From contig NZ_CP031455.1 of NCBI RefSeq assembly GCF_003391135.1, forward strand, positions 1,488,001-1,552,000: a DNA stretch of 64,000 nucleotides, read 5' to 3'. Below the pieces are notes generated by a model, which saw only the letters and a list, made by a program, of their open reading frames with translations, was not told where the DNA came from and ran no database searches. Positions 1-8,666 of this stretch are shown here, in pieces. Source of the DNA: Streptoverticillium olivoreticuli subsp. olivoreticuli. Lineage in GTDB: Bacteria; Actinomycetota; Actinomycetes; Streptomycetales; Streptomycetaceae. The position numbers and the translations under genes were made by a program. How positions within the stretch are numbered: the stretch's first letter is position 1; every line of letters starts with the position of its first letter.

Positions 1-1
1 A

Positions 2-835
2 CAGTACTCCTCCGGAGGCGCCGCCGACGCGGCCCACTACCGGGCGTGGGCGGCTAGGGCGGCGGCAGGGATCGGCACCCGGCAGGCGTGGGTCGTCCTC
101 GAACCCGACGCCCTGGCCCAATGGGCCTCCGGCTGTGTACCGGGGGCGGCCGCCGCCGAGCGGCTGACGCTGCTGGCCGAGGCCGTGCAGATCTTCAAGG
201 CCCAGCCAGGCACTTCCGTCTACCTCGACGCCGGCAACCCCGGCTGGATCGCGGACGAGAAGCACCTGGCCGACGCGCTCAAGCAGGCCGGGGTCGCCCG
301 CGCCGACGGCTTCGCGCTGAACGTCTCCAACTTCCACACCACACCGGTCACTCGCGCCTACGGCGACCGGCTGTCCGCGCTGCTCGACGGCGCTCACTAC
401 GTCGTGGACACCAGCCGCAACGGCAACGGCCCCCTGCCCGCGGACAAGGAGCACGCCCCTGACCCCATGCCGCCGGCGCCCGCGCCCGTGCCCCCGCCCG
501 GCACGCCTCCCCCGGCTCCGGCCGGGGCGGTCGGGAACGGTGCCGAGGCGGAGGACGACGACGGGGACGGCATGGCCGACGGCTGGGTCCGAAGTGCCGT
601 CGGACGCGCGGTGGGTGCCTCCGGGGACGAGCCGTGGTGCAACCCTCCCGGTCGCGCGCTGGGCACTCCTCCCACGACGGCGACCGGCAGCCCCCTCATC
701 GACGCCTTCCTGTGGATCAAACGGCCCGGGGAGTCGGACGGCGCGTGCAGGGGGGCTCCGCCGGCGGGGCATTGGTGGGCGGATTACGCGCTCCGGCTCG
801 CGGGCGCGACGCCGACGACTTCGACGGGGCACTGA
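2..835 (+). CDS. Secreted GH6 glucanase, 3' part (5' end outside window)
   Basis: The C-terminal 277 residues of a glycoside hydrolase family 6 enzyme, which hydrolyses beta-1,4-glucan outside the cell. The frame is open from base 2, so the start lies off the left edge. Family blocks are visible in order: VVLEPDALA (about residue 31), NVSNFHTT (107), DTSRNGNGP (136), WCNPPGRALG (212), IDAFLWIKRPGESDG (233) and GHWWADYALRL (256). In most relatives the NGNGP and WCNPPGR blocks are nearly adjacent; here about 65 residues separate them, made of a Pro/Ala-rich stretch and an acidic DDDGDGMADG segment. No carbohydrate-binding module follows the catalytic domain. It converges on the glycosyltransferase gene downstream. 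The family is secure; endo- or exo-activity cannot be told. Confidence 0.9.
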   Translation, partial: QYSSGGAADAAHYRAWAARAAAGIGTRQAWVVLEPDALAQWASGCVPGAAAAERLTLLAEAVQIFKAQPGTSVYLDAGNPGWIADEKHLADALKQAGVARADGFALNVSNFHTTPVTRAYGDRLSALLDGAHYVVDTSRNGNGPLPADKEHAPDPMPPAPAPVPPPGTPPPAPAGAVGNGAEAEDDDGDGMADGWVRSAVGRAVGASGDEPWCNPPGRALGTPPTTATGSPLIDAFLWIKRPGESDGACRGAPPAGHWWADYALRLAGATPTTSTGH

Positions 836-930
836 AGGCTCACCCATCGGGGGCCTCGCTGCTCCGGGCGGGCTGGGACGGTGCGGGTCGGTTGCTCCCC
901 CGGCTACCGCTGGGAGTTGCCCCAGCGGCG

Positions 931-960
931 AGCGTCCTCGAACGCCGGACAGGCTTGAAG
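931..960. repeat. Dispersed intergenic repeat typical of Streptomyces
   Basis: The bases GTCCTCGAACGCCGGACAGG and what follows resemble a short element I know from many Streptomyces intergenic regions (GTCCTCAA-CGCCGGACGGGCT type). It sits in the 241-bp gap between the convergent GH6 and glycosyltransferase genes. No other feature was seen in that gap. The match is from memory, not a search. Confidence 0.45.
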
Positions 961-1076
961 ACGCGGCACGTTGACGATCACGTGCGGAAACTCCGGGAAA
1001 CAGAAACGACGGACAGCGGAACAACACCGCCACCCGCCAACGCCCCCGAAAACAAAGGGCGAAACCCCACGAAGAC

Positions 1077-2981
1077 TCACGCCGGGCTGCGCTCACCCAC
1101 CCGGCCACCCACCCCCGCCGACTCCACACCACCCTCCGTCACCACCGGCACCGCACCACCCCCCACACCACCCCGCAGGCGGCCCACCCACCAAAAACAC
1201 AACGGACCCAACGCCGTCACCAACGCCAACCCCGCCCACACCCGCATCACCACAAAATCATGACCCCACACCACCGACGCCACCAGACACAGACCAAACA
1301 CACACGCCCACCCCACATGCGTCCGAAACGTCCCCACACAATCCCCCGACACCGCACCCCCCTTCGGCGTCACCACAAAACCCGACCGCCGCCGCAACAA
1401 CGCCTGCCCCAACGCCCGCGCATACAACGGAGCCGACACCGCCGACATCACCATCCCCGCCACACCCGACGACCCCACCGGCTCATGCGGCGACACATTA
1501 TGACGACGATTCACCACATACAACACCACCTGCAACACCAAAGCATCCCCATACAACATCAACCACACCGGCCACGACACCCCCAACCCCGCAGCCCCCA
1601 ACCCCAAAAACAACACACACGACACCCCACCCAACACCCACGTCAACGCAGCCATCGGGTAATACGCAACCAACAACCCATAATTCCACAACCGCCCCCA
1701 CGACAACCCCCACACCGCCCCACCGAACTGACACAACAACGTCTCAAAAGTCCCCCGCGACCACCGCAACTGCTGCGAAAAAAAATCCGTCCACGACGAC
1801 GGCCCCTCCCCCACCGCCAACACATCCGGCGTATACACAGAACACCACCGACCACCCGTCACCGGATTCCGCCGCCGATGAATCTCCAACCCCGTCGCCA
1901 TATCCTCCGTAATCGAATCGAACAACCCCCCGATCTGCCGCAGCACACTAATCCGCACACAATTCGAAGTCCCCACGAACATCGCCGACCCATAACGATT
2001 CCCCGCCCGCTGCACCAACGCATGAAACAAAAACTGCTGCGACTCCGCCCCCTTCGTCACCCCCGACACATAATTCCCGTACACCTGCGGCCCCACCACA
2101 AACGCCACATCCGGATCCCGGAAATACCCGAGCATCCGCTCCAGAAAATTCGGCAACGGCACATGATCCGTATCCACACACGCCAAAAAATCATAACCAT
2201 CACCATGCGCATCCAACCACGCATTGTAATTACCATGCTTCGTCCGCGCCCGAAAACGACCCGACGGACGATTCCACCGCGCCACCCCCTTACGCGAAAA
2301 ATGCCGCACCCCCAACCGCGCACACAACGCCCGCGCCCCCGGATCATCCCCCTCATCCAGCAACCACACATCCACCACCCCCTCATACCCCACCCGCACC
2401 GCCCCCTCCAACGTCGCCTCCACCATCGACAACGGCTCCTTCCCCGGCACAAAACTCGTACAGAAAGCCACCCGCCACCCCGGCTGCACCCGCACCGGCA
2501 CCGGATCCCGCGCCACCCACGACGCATGCGCCACCGACACCACATTCACCACACGAAAAACCTCAACCAACCCCACCGACACCAACATCAACCCATCCAC
2601 CCACCCCAACCACCCACCCCGCACCACCCAATGCACCGGCCACAACAACCACACCAACAAAACCAACGACACCAACGGCGCCCCACACACCAAAAACAAC
2701 AAACCCCCCACCCCACCCCCCTCCCGCAACCTCCGAAACCCCACCCGGAACACCCCCACCGGCGGATCCACCACCACCCCCGCCAACTCACTAAAACCCA
2801 CATAGTCATAACCACCCCCACCCCCATCACCCCCAACACCACCCACACCCCCCGACACCACACCCGCCGGCCCCGGCACCCACACACCACCCACCACAAC
2901 CACCACCCACTCCCCCCACCGAACCAACCGTCGGCCGAACACCTCAATCCACCCGAAAAACCTAACAATGCACCACAGCAC
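1077..2981 (-). CDS. Cellulose-synthase-like family 2 glycosyltransferase
   Basis: A 634-residue membrane glycosyltransferase of the processive GT2 type that should polymerise a beta-glycan from UDP-sugars across the membrane. The D,D,D,QxxRW signature is complete: LLDEGDD (about residue 207), DTDH (270), TEDMATG (359) and QQLRW (403). Two hydrophobic spans lie at about 97-148 and several more after 430. Codon choice is unlike the neighbours: third positions favour G and T, so the plus strand is almost all C and A. The GTG start lacks a clear ribosome binding site, so the N-terminus is uncertain; the first 90 residues are Gly/Val-rich and low in complexity. Its convergent neighbour is a GH6 glucanase, and such enzymes accompany CslA-type synthases in Streptomyces, but the order here differs from the known cslA-glxA locus. 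Confidence 0.85.
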   Translation of the reverse strand: MLWCIVRFFGWIEVFGRRLVRWGEWVVVVVGGVWVPGPAGVVSGGVGGVGGDGGGGGYDYVGFSELAGVVVDPPVGVFRVGFRRLREGGGVGGLLFLVCGAPLVSLVLLVWLLWPVHWVVRGGWLGWVDGLMLVSVGLVEVFRVVNVVSVAHASWVARDPVPVRVQPGWRVAFCTSFVPGKEPLSMVEATLEGAVRVGYEGVVDVWLLDEGDDPGARALCARLGVRHFSRKGVARWNRPSGRFRARTKHGNYNAWLDAHGDGYDFLACVDTDHVPLPNFLERMLGYFRDPDVAFVVGPQVYGNYVSGVTKGAESQQFLFHALVQRAGNRYGSAMFVGTSNCVRISVLRQIGGLFDSITEDMATGLEIHRRRNPVTGGRWCSVYTPDVLAVGEGPSSWTDFFSQQLRWSRGTFETLLCQFGGAVWGLSWGRLWNYGLLVAYYPMAALTWVLGGVSCVLFLGLGAAGLGVSWPVWLMLYGDALVLQVVLYVVNRRHNVSPHEPVGSSGVAGMVMSAVSAPLYARALGQALLRRRSGFVVTPKGGAVSGDCVGTFRTHVGWACVFGLCLVASVVWGHDFVVMRVWAGLALVTALGPLCFWWVGRLRGGVGGGAVPVVTEGGVESAGVGGRVGERSPA

Positions 2982-3080
2982 TCATCGAACCATCACACTC
3001 AACACACCCATATAAATCACCCACATGGCGTCACGAGGGCTCAACCCCCGCGGGCGACCCGCCCCTCACCGGCCTCTCTG

Positions 3081-3121
3081 GCCGGATATCACCATCCGGC
3101 TTGGAGCTGTTGATCAACAGC
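3081..3121. promoter_or_regulatory. Two inverted repeats upstream of acyl-CoA ligase gene
   Basis: GCCGGAT-6 nt-ATCCGGC (3081-3100) is followed at once by the perfect 16-bp palindrome GCTGTTGATCAACAGC (3106-3121). Both lie 70-110 bp before the ligase start, in the divergent gap with the glycosyltransferase gene. The second has the size and symmetry of an operator for a dimeric repressor. No regulator gene is adjacent. Confidence 0.5.
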
Positions 3122-3191
3122 GACTACCATCCAACTGGTTGCCTAAGTCAACCTATGTGCGGATCGGCCGCCACCAGGAGGGGAAACACCC

Positions 3192-4733
3192 ATGACCGTC
3201 GCCACCGAGCACTTCCGCAGCTATGTGGAGGAGAACCTCGACGCGCTGGGACAGGAACCGGACCGGGACGCCGTGGTGCACCACGACCGACGCGTGACCG
3301 CGGGCGAACTGCGCGACCTCGTCCACCGCATGGCGCGGGCCCTGCAGGCCCAGGGTGTGCGCCGCGGACAGACCGTCACCCTCCTCTGCGGGAACCTTCC
3401 GGAGACGATCGCCGCGCGTTATGCGGCCAATCTCCTCGGCTGCCCCGTCAACCACCTCTACAACAAGCTGTCGGCCGAGGTGCAGGCCAATATCGTCCGG
3501 GACGTCGAGACCCAGGCCCTGATCGTCGACCCCGCCCACGCCGACCGCGCCGCCGAGCTGACCTCACGGACACCGGTGCCGCACGTGCTCGTGCTCGGGC
3601 CGTCGACCGTGGGGGCTGACCTGCTGGCGCTCGCCGGCGAGGAGTCCGCGGAGCCCTTCGCGGGGCTGGCGCGGCCGGAGGACACCTGCACCATCCGCCA
3701 CACCGGTGGCACCACCGGTCACCCCAAGGCCATCTGCTCCTCCTTCGCCCAGGGGCGGGCGATCCAGGCGGACTGGCCCGACGAGGAGGGGATCCGCGCG
3801 CTGGTGTGCACCACGCTCGCGCACGCCGCGGGCCTGATCGCCGACCTCGCCCTGAGCTCCGCCGGGACCGTCGTCCTGCACGACGACTTCGACGCGGGCG
3901 CCGTGCTGACCACGATCGAGCGCGAGCGCATATCCCACCTGTTCCTGCTGCCGCCGCTCCTCTACCAGCTGATGGACCACCCGGACGCGACCCGCGCCGA
4001 CACCTCCAGCCTGCGCCGGCTCACCTACGGCGGCTGCGCGTCGTCCCCGGCCCGGCTCGCCTCGGCGGTGCGGTACTTCGGCCCCGTACTGAACCAGTTC
4101 TACGGTCAGAACGAGGCCGGCGGGATCAGCATGCTCGACCCCGAGGACCACGACCCGGCGCGTCCGGAGCGGCTGCGGTCCGCCGGGAAGATCATGAAGG
4201 AGGTCGAGGTCGCCATCCGCGACGAGCAGGGCCGGGACCTGCCCCACGGCGAGCACGGCGAGATCTGCGTGCGCTCCTCGCACGTGATGCAGGGGTACTG
4301 GAAGCAGCCCGAGCTCACCGCCGAGGTGCTGCGGGACGGCTGGCTGCACACCGGCGACGTCGGCCACCTCGACGACGAGGGGTATCTGACGATCGTCGAC
4401 CGGCTGAAGGACATGATCGTCGTGGTCGGCGGCCATGTGTACACGGTCGAGCTGGAGGACGTGCTCAACTCCCATCCGCAGGTGCTGCAGAGCGCGGTCT
4501 TCGGCGTTCCGGACGCCAACCTCATGGAGCAGGTGCACGCGGCCGTCGTCCGCAAGCCCGGCAGCGACATCGACGAGCAGGAGCTGCGCGCCCTGGTGCG
4601 CGAGGAGCGGGGCACGATGTACGAGCCGGCGCGCATCGTCTTCGTCGACGCCCTGCCGCTGACCGACGCCGGGAAGCCCGACAAGAAGCTGCTGCGCAGC
4701 CAGGCGGGTACGGTGAGTGCGGCGCTCGGCTAG
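3192..4733 (+). CDS. AMP-forming acyl-CoA synthetase / fatty acid-CoA ligase
   Basis: A 513-residue ANL-superfamily enzyme that activates a carboxylic acid to an acyl-adenylate and transfers it to CoA. Motifs in order: RHTGGTTGHPK (A3, phosphate-binding, about residue 169), YGQNEAG (A5, 308), LHTGDVG (A7, 390), DRLKDMIVVVGGHVYTVELE (A8 hinge, about 405) and the C-terminal catalytic lysine in GKPDKK (498). The length is normal for the class. The start is fixed by AGGAGGGG eight bases before the ATG. Palindromic DNA precedes the gene. The substrate cannot be read from sequence; the gene stands alone with the rRNA methyltransferase downstream, so no pathway is implied. Confidence 0.88.
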   Translation: MTVATEHFRSYVEENLDALGQEPDRDAVVHHDRRVTAGELRDLVHRMARALQAQGVRRGQTVTLLCGNLPETIAARYAANLLGCPVNHLYNKLSAEVQANIVRDVETQALIVDPAHADRAAELTSRTPVPHVLVLGPSTVGADLLALAGEESAEPFAGLARPEDTCTIRHTGGTTGHPKAICSSFAQGRAIQADWPDEEGIRALVCTTLAHAAGLIADLALSSAGTVVLHDDFDAGAVLTTIERERISHLFLLPPLLYQLMDHPDATRADTSSLRRLTYGGCASSPARLASAVRYFGPVLNQFYGQNEAGGISMLDPEDHDPARPERLRSAGKIMKEVEVAIRDEQGRDLPHGEHGEICVRSSHVMQGYWKQPELTAEVLRDGWLHTGDVGHLDDEGYLTIVDRLKDMIVVVGGHVYTVELEDVLNSHPQVLQSAVFGVPDANLMEQVHAAVVRKPGSDIDEQELRALVREERGTMYEPARIVFVDALPLTDAGKPDKKLLRSQAGTVSAALG

Positions 4734-4745
4734 CCTGAGCCCACA

Positions 4746-5903
4746 ATGAACCGTTTGATGACGTCATGGGGCGAGTACGAACTCACCCGTTTCCCCGAGG
4801 ACCCCCGCGACAGGCTCCGCGCCTGGGACGCCGCCGACGAATACCTGCTCAGCCATCTCAAGGGCACGGACGGCGAGCCTGCCGCCGACCTGTCGGGCAA
4901 CGTGGTCGTCGTGGGCGACCGGTGGGGTGCGCTGGCCGTCTCGCTGGCCGGTCACCGTCCCGCGCAGATCACCGACTCCTTCCTCTCCCAGGAAGCGACC
5001 CGGGTCAATCTGGAGCGCAACGGAATCGCTCCGGACGCGGTGCGGCTGCTGTCGACGCGGGACACTCCGCCGGAGCGGATCGACGTGTTGCTGATCCGGG
5101 TGCCCAAGAGCCTGGCGCTGCTGGAGGACCAGCTGCACCGCCTCGCGCCGCATGTGCACGCGGGCACCGTCGTCGTCGGCACGGGACGGGTCACGGAGAT
5201 CCACACCTCGACGCTCAGACTGTTCGAGCAGATCCTCGGTCCGACGCGGACGTCGCTGGCGGTGAAGAAGTCCCGGCTCATCTTCTGCTCGCCGGATCCG
5301 GCCCTGGAGCGGGGCACCAGCCCCTGGCCGCACAGCTATGCGCTGCCGGAGGATGTCGGGGCGATGTCCGGGCGGACCGTCGTCAACCACGCCGGGATCT
5401 TCTGCGCCGAGCGCCTGGACATCGGCACCCGGTTCTTCCTGGGGCACCTGCCGCGGCGCCGGGGTTCCGAGCACGTCGTGGACCTCGGCTGTGGCAACGG
5501 CGTGGTGGGCACGGCCGCGGCGCTGGCCAACCCCGCGGCCGAGGTGACGTTCGTCGACGAGTCCTTCCAGGCGGTGGCGTCGGCGGAGGCCACGTTCCGG
5601 GCGAACGCCGGGCCGGGAGCCGCCGCGTCGTTCCGGGTGGGTGACGGTCTGTCGGGGGTGCCGGCCGGGTCGGTGGACCTGGTGCTGAACAACCCGCCGT
5701 TCCACACCCACCAGGCGACGACCGATGTCACGGCCTGGCGCATGTTCTCCGGGGCGCGCGACGCGCTGCGCACCGGCGGGGAGCTGTGGGTCGTGGGCAA
5801 TCGGCACCTCGGCTATCACGTACGGCTGCGGCGGCTCTTCGGCAACTGCGAGGTCGTGGCGAGCGACCCGAAGTTCGTCATCCTGCGGGCCGTCAAGCGC
5901 TGA
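4746..5903 (+). CDS. rlmG: RlmG-type 23S rRNA (guanine-N2) methyltransferase
   Basis: A 385-residue protein with the RsmC/RlmG layout: a degenerate N-terminal Rossmann domain and an active C-terminal SAM domain. VVDLGCGNGVVG (about residue 242) is the SAM loop and NNPPFH (318) is the catalytic NPPF motif of N2-guanine methylases. Family members methylate G1835 of 23S rRNA; the target here is inferred. It begins 12 bp after the ligase stop with no ribosome binding site. A TAGCCT hexamer ten bases before the ATG could be a -10 element for a leaderless message. A second ATG at 4758 fits homologues equally well. Confidence 0.8.
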   Translation: MNRLMTSWGEYELTRFPEDPRDRLRAWDAADEYLLSHLKGTDGEPAADLSGNVVVVGDRWGALAVSLAGHRPAQITDSFLSQEATRVNLERNGIAPDAVRLLSTRDTPPERIDVLLIRVPKSLALLEDQLHRLAPHVHAGTVVVGTGRVTEIHTSTLRLFEQILGPTRTSLAVKKSRLIFCSPDPALERGTSPWPHSYALPEDVGAMSGRTVVNHAGIFCAERLDIGTRFFLGHLPRRRGSEHVVDLGCGNGVVGTAAALANPAAEVTFVDESFQAVASAEATFRANAGPGAAASFRVGDGLSGVPAGSVDLVLNNPPFHTHQATTDVTAWRMFSGARDALRTGGELWVVGNRHLGYHVRLRRLFGNCEVVASDPKFVILRAVKR

Positions 5904-5948
5904 CGGTCCGCGACCTGCGTCCGTACGACCCCGGCGGTGGCGCTGGAA

Positions 5949-5987
5949 GGGGGCGCGTGCGCTGTCGATGCGCACCCGCGCGCCCCC
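5949..5987 (+). terminator. Hairpin terminator after the rRNA methyltransferase gene
   Basis: GGGGGCGCG (5949-5957) pairs with CGCGCCCCC (5979-5987), with an inner TGCGC/GCGCA stem. There is no T-tract, as is usual for Streptomyces. It lies 46 bp after the rlmG stop. Confidence 0.55.
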
Positions 5988-6074
5988 GCGTGCGCCGGGG
6001 TCATGGGTGGCGTGGGCCGGGATGGTGGTAAGGGTCAGCGCCGCGCACCGGACCAGTGAGCGCAAGGGGGCAAC

Positions 6075-6737
6075 ATGATTCACATCAGTGAAACCCTGGC
6101 CATCCAGACGGTCGAGGACTTCCTCAGCGCGGAGGAGACGGCCCGGCTGATCAAGATCATGGACAGCGAGACCGCCGGGTGGCGCCCTCGCACCCAGGCC
6201 GAGGTGCTGACCGCGCCCGCGCTCGCGCAGGAGATCCTCGCCCTGGCGACCGTCCGCTCCCTGCCCGCGATCCGCCGCAGCATGCCCTCGATCGCGGCCG
6301 CCACTCCATGGGGGTACACCGAGCTGACGGCTGGTCAGTGCGTGCCCTCGCACATCGACGGCATCATCAGCCCGCGCACGGCTCCGCGCCGGATCGGCCG
6401 GATCGGTGTGGTGATCGCCGAGGCGGAGGAGGGCGGGCAGTTCTACACCGAGACCACGGCCGACCCCGCGCCCTGGACCACCACGCTGCTGGGTGTGGCG
6501 GACGGCTATGTCTCCGGCACACCCCTGGCCCGCAGCCTGCCGCACGAGGTCGCGGCGGATCCGCACGCCGCCGAGGCCGAGTGGCTCGCGGCCGCGGCCA
6601 GGACCCGCTGGACCGCCCGCGCGGGCCGCGGCGTCGCCGTCGCGTACGGCGCGCAGCTCATCCACGGCGTGACGCCGGTGGTGCGCGGCCGGCTGCGGAA
6701 GTTCATCACCGACCTCACGGACGCCCCGGTGTCCTGA
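6075..6737 (+). CDS. 2-oxoglutarate/Fe(II)-dependent dioxygenase-like protein
   Basis: A 220-residue protein with the signature of the 2OG-Fe(II) oxygenase fold: iron ligands HID (about residue 94-96) and the distal His in LIHGVTP (about 195), and an Arg-rich 2OG-binding segment RGRLRKF just after. Members hydroxylate proteins, amino acids or small molecules. The start is supported by AAGGGGG six bases before the ATG. It is a single gene between two hairpins, with no pathway partners. A second, unrelated-looking oxygenase of the same superfamily lies at 24.4 kb. The substrate is unknown. Confidence 0.75.
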   Translation: MIHISETLAIQTVEDFLSAEETARLIKIMDSETAGWRPRTQAEVLTAPALAQEILALATVRSLPAIRRSMPSIAAATPWGYTELTAGQCVPSHIDGIISPRTAPRRIGRIGVVIAEAEEGGQFYTETTADPAPWTTTLLGVADGYVSGTPLARSLPHEVAADPHAAEAEWLAAAARTRWTARAGRGVAVAYGAQLIHGVTPVVRGRLRKFITDLTDAPVS

Positions 6738-6741
6738 ACCA

Positions 6742-6772
6742 CGTGTGCTTCCGGCGGCGCCGGAAGCACACG
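6742..6772 (+). terminator. Perfect 14-bp hairpin terminator
   Basis: CGTGTGCTTCCGGC (6742-6755) and GCCGGAAGCACACG (6759-6772) form a perfect stem with a 3-nt loop, directly after the oxygenase stop codon. Confidence 0.75.
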
Positions 6773-7101
6773 CCCCCTGGCTACCGCCCACCGTGCGGCC
6801 CGTCCTGTCCGGGCTGCACCGTGGGCGGTCAGGCGTTTTCCGGGGGCGTCGCGCACTGGCGGCGCCGCCGTGCCGTGAGTGCGGCAAGTGGCCGTGCCGA
6901 GTGGATCCGTCGAGCGGTCCCGGCTGTGATCGAGATCATGGTTTCGGCATCGGCGAAGCGTTCCGGCGCCGGTCGGCCGCATGGCATGATCATGCAGATC
7001 ATTACCTGCGAGTAATCACCGCTCGCAGGGTGCCGTGTGATGCGGTCCGAAGGTGTCGATTCCCTCGGGCCGCCCCCACCTCACGTTTTTGAGGATCCTA
7101 C
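6773..7101. other. Gene-free upstream region with palindromes
   Basis: No coding sequence is convincing here. It holds a perfect palindrome GCATGATCATGC (6984-6995) and an 8-bp stem CCTGCGAG/CTCGCAGG (7005-7012, 7022-7029) that also contains ATTAC/GTAAT arms. These sit 70-115 bp before the lipoprotein start and could be an operator or a 5' leader hairpin. Confidence 0.4.
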
Positions 7102-8583
7102 GTGCGCAGAACCACTGCCAAGGCCATCGCTTTACCGGCACTGACCGCCGCGTCCCTGCTCGTCGCCGGGTGTTCGGCCTCCGGGCCGTCGCCCGCCTCG
7201 GCCCGCGCCGATGCCGAGCCCGCGGCCGCCGCTGCTGACGCGGCGTCGGCCGGGGACCGGCAGCTCGCGGTCAAGGCCGCTCCCGACGGTGCGGCCGCGC
7301 CCAGTGCCGTGGCCCATCCGACCGGTGGCGGACGCCAGGCGGAGAAGTCCTCCCTCAAGGTCGCCTCGTTCGACCGCGAGAGCGGACGCGCCGTCCTGTC
7401 CGAGGCGTCCAGGACACCGGCGAAGAAGCCGCCGGCCGCCGCCCGTCCCACGTCCCCCGCACCTTCCGGCTCCGCCGATACGGGGCAGAAGGCGCAGGTG
7501 GCGGTCGGCGACATCATCGCCAGCGCGCCCGCGCCCGGTGCCCCCGACGGGGTGCTGGCCAAGGTCACGCAGGTGCTGGGCAAGACCGAGAAAGGCACCG
7601 AGGTCAATACGGCCCCGGCCACTCTCGGCGCGCTGCTCGGCGACTCCAAGGCCGACGGCAAGGTGCCGGTCGACCCCTCCACCATGACGGTGGAACCGCT
7701 TGTCCAGGGCACCAAGGTCTCCTGGGCGAAGACGGGGGACGCCCACTTCGGCCCGAAGGGCGCCCAGTTGCCGCTGGGCAGTCTGCGGATCGACGTCGGC
7801 ACGTCGATCGCGACGGCCAAGGACGCCCCGGCGTCCGCCGCCGCCTCGGCCGCGGGCTTCGTCCAGCTGGCCCCGGAGGTCGACTTCTCGTACGACGGCC
7901 GGGGCACCGGCACCGCCGGTGCGCCGGGCGGCGCCTCGCTGGCACTGTCGGGCGACTGGTCGTCCCAGTGGGAGCTCAAGGGCCAGGCGGCGGGCACCAC
8001 TCCGGGCGGCAAGCCGCTGCGGTTGCCCTTCGCCAAGCTGCACGCCGCGCCCGTCATCCAGGTCGGGCCGGTGCCGGTCGTCGTCAACCTCGGTCTGACC
8101 TGCTACCTCCAGGTCGACGCCGACGGCAAGATCAACGTCGACGTCAAGCAGGACCTCAAGGGCGACTTCCGCGTCGGCGGCAGCTACAGCCACGGCAAGG
8201 GCTGGACCCCGGTCAACTCGTCCGAGATGAAGGCCACTTCACCGCGCGCCACGGTCTCGGCCGCGGGCAAGGTGAAGGCCGCGCTCGGCGCGGAGGCCAG
8301 CGTGGGTCTGTACGGCGCCGTCGGCGTCACCGCGGACCTCGCTCCCTATCTGCGGGCGGAGGCCGAGGGCACGGCCAGTGCGGCCACCGACGGCAGCGCC
8401 TCCGCGGCGGGACAGTGGAAGGCGTACGGCGGGCTGGATCTGACGGGGGCCCTCCAGGTCCAGCTGAAGATCTTCGACACGCCGATCTTCCAGAAGCCCA
8501 TTCCGCTGGGCTCCCTGCACCGGGAGTGGAAGCTCGCCGAGGGCTCGGGTGCCGTCTCCACGCCGGGCAAGCGGCGCGGCTGA
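7102..8583 (+). CDS. Secreted lipoprotein of unknown function
   Basis: A 493-residue exported protein. MRRTTAKAIALPALTAASLL is a signal sequence ending in the lipobox LVAGC (Cys about residue 24), so it should be lipid-anchored outside the membrane. Residues about 25-140 are Ala/Pro/Ser-rich and probably extended. The rest alternates Gly, Val and hydrophobic residues, consistent with a beta-rich domain, and holds one further Cys in the mature part. The GTG start has GAGGA six bases upstream. No enzyme motif was recognised. It ends at a strong bidirectional hairpin and forms no operon. Confidence 0.75.
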   Translation: MRRTTAKAIALPALTAASLLVAGCSASGPSPASARADAEPAAAAADAASAGDRQLAVKAAPDGAAAPSAVAHPTGGGRQAEKSSLKVASFDRESGRAVLSEASRTPAKKPPAAARPTSPAPSGSADTGQKAQVAVGDIIASAPAPGAPDGVLAKVTQVLGKTEKGTEVNTAPATLGALLGDSKADGKVPVDPSTMTVEPLVQGTKVSWAKTGDAHFGPKGAQLPLGSLRIDVGTSIATAKDAPASAAASAAGFVQLAPEVDFSYDGRGTGTAGAPGGASLALSGDWSSQWELKGQAAGTTPGGKPLRLPFAKLHAAPVIQVGPVPVVVNLGLTCYLQVDADGKINVDVKQDLKGDFRVGGSYSHGKGWTPVNSSEMKATSPRATVSAAGKVKAALGAEASVGLYGAVGVTADLAPYLRAEAEGTASAATDGSASAAGQWKAYGGLDLTGALQVQLKIFDTPIFQKPIPLGSLHREWKLAEGSGAVSTPGKRRG

Positions 8584-8603
8584 CGCCCGAGGCGGATCGG
8601 GCC

Positions 8604-8645
8604 GGGGTGGCCGGTGGGGCGGAATTTCGCTCCACCGGCCACCCC
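8604..8645. terminator. Bidirectional terminator between convergent genes
   Basis: GGGGTGGCCGGTGG (8604-8617) pairs perfectly with CCACCGGCCACCCC (8632-8645). It lies between the stops of the lipoprotein and the leftward methyltransferase. Confidence 0.75.
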
Positions 8646-8666
8646 GTCGCGTTGCCCGGGGCGGGT

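Noticed and set aside
1260..3113. Very long plus-strand open frames over 971-3113
   Set aside because: They are His/Pro/Arg/Thr-rich shadows of the minus-strand glycosyltransferase gene, open only because its strand bias removes stops. They have no motifs.
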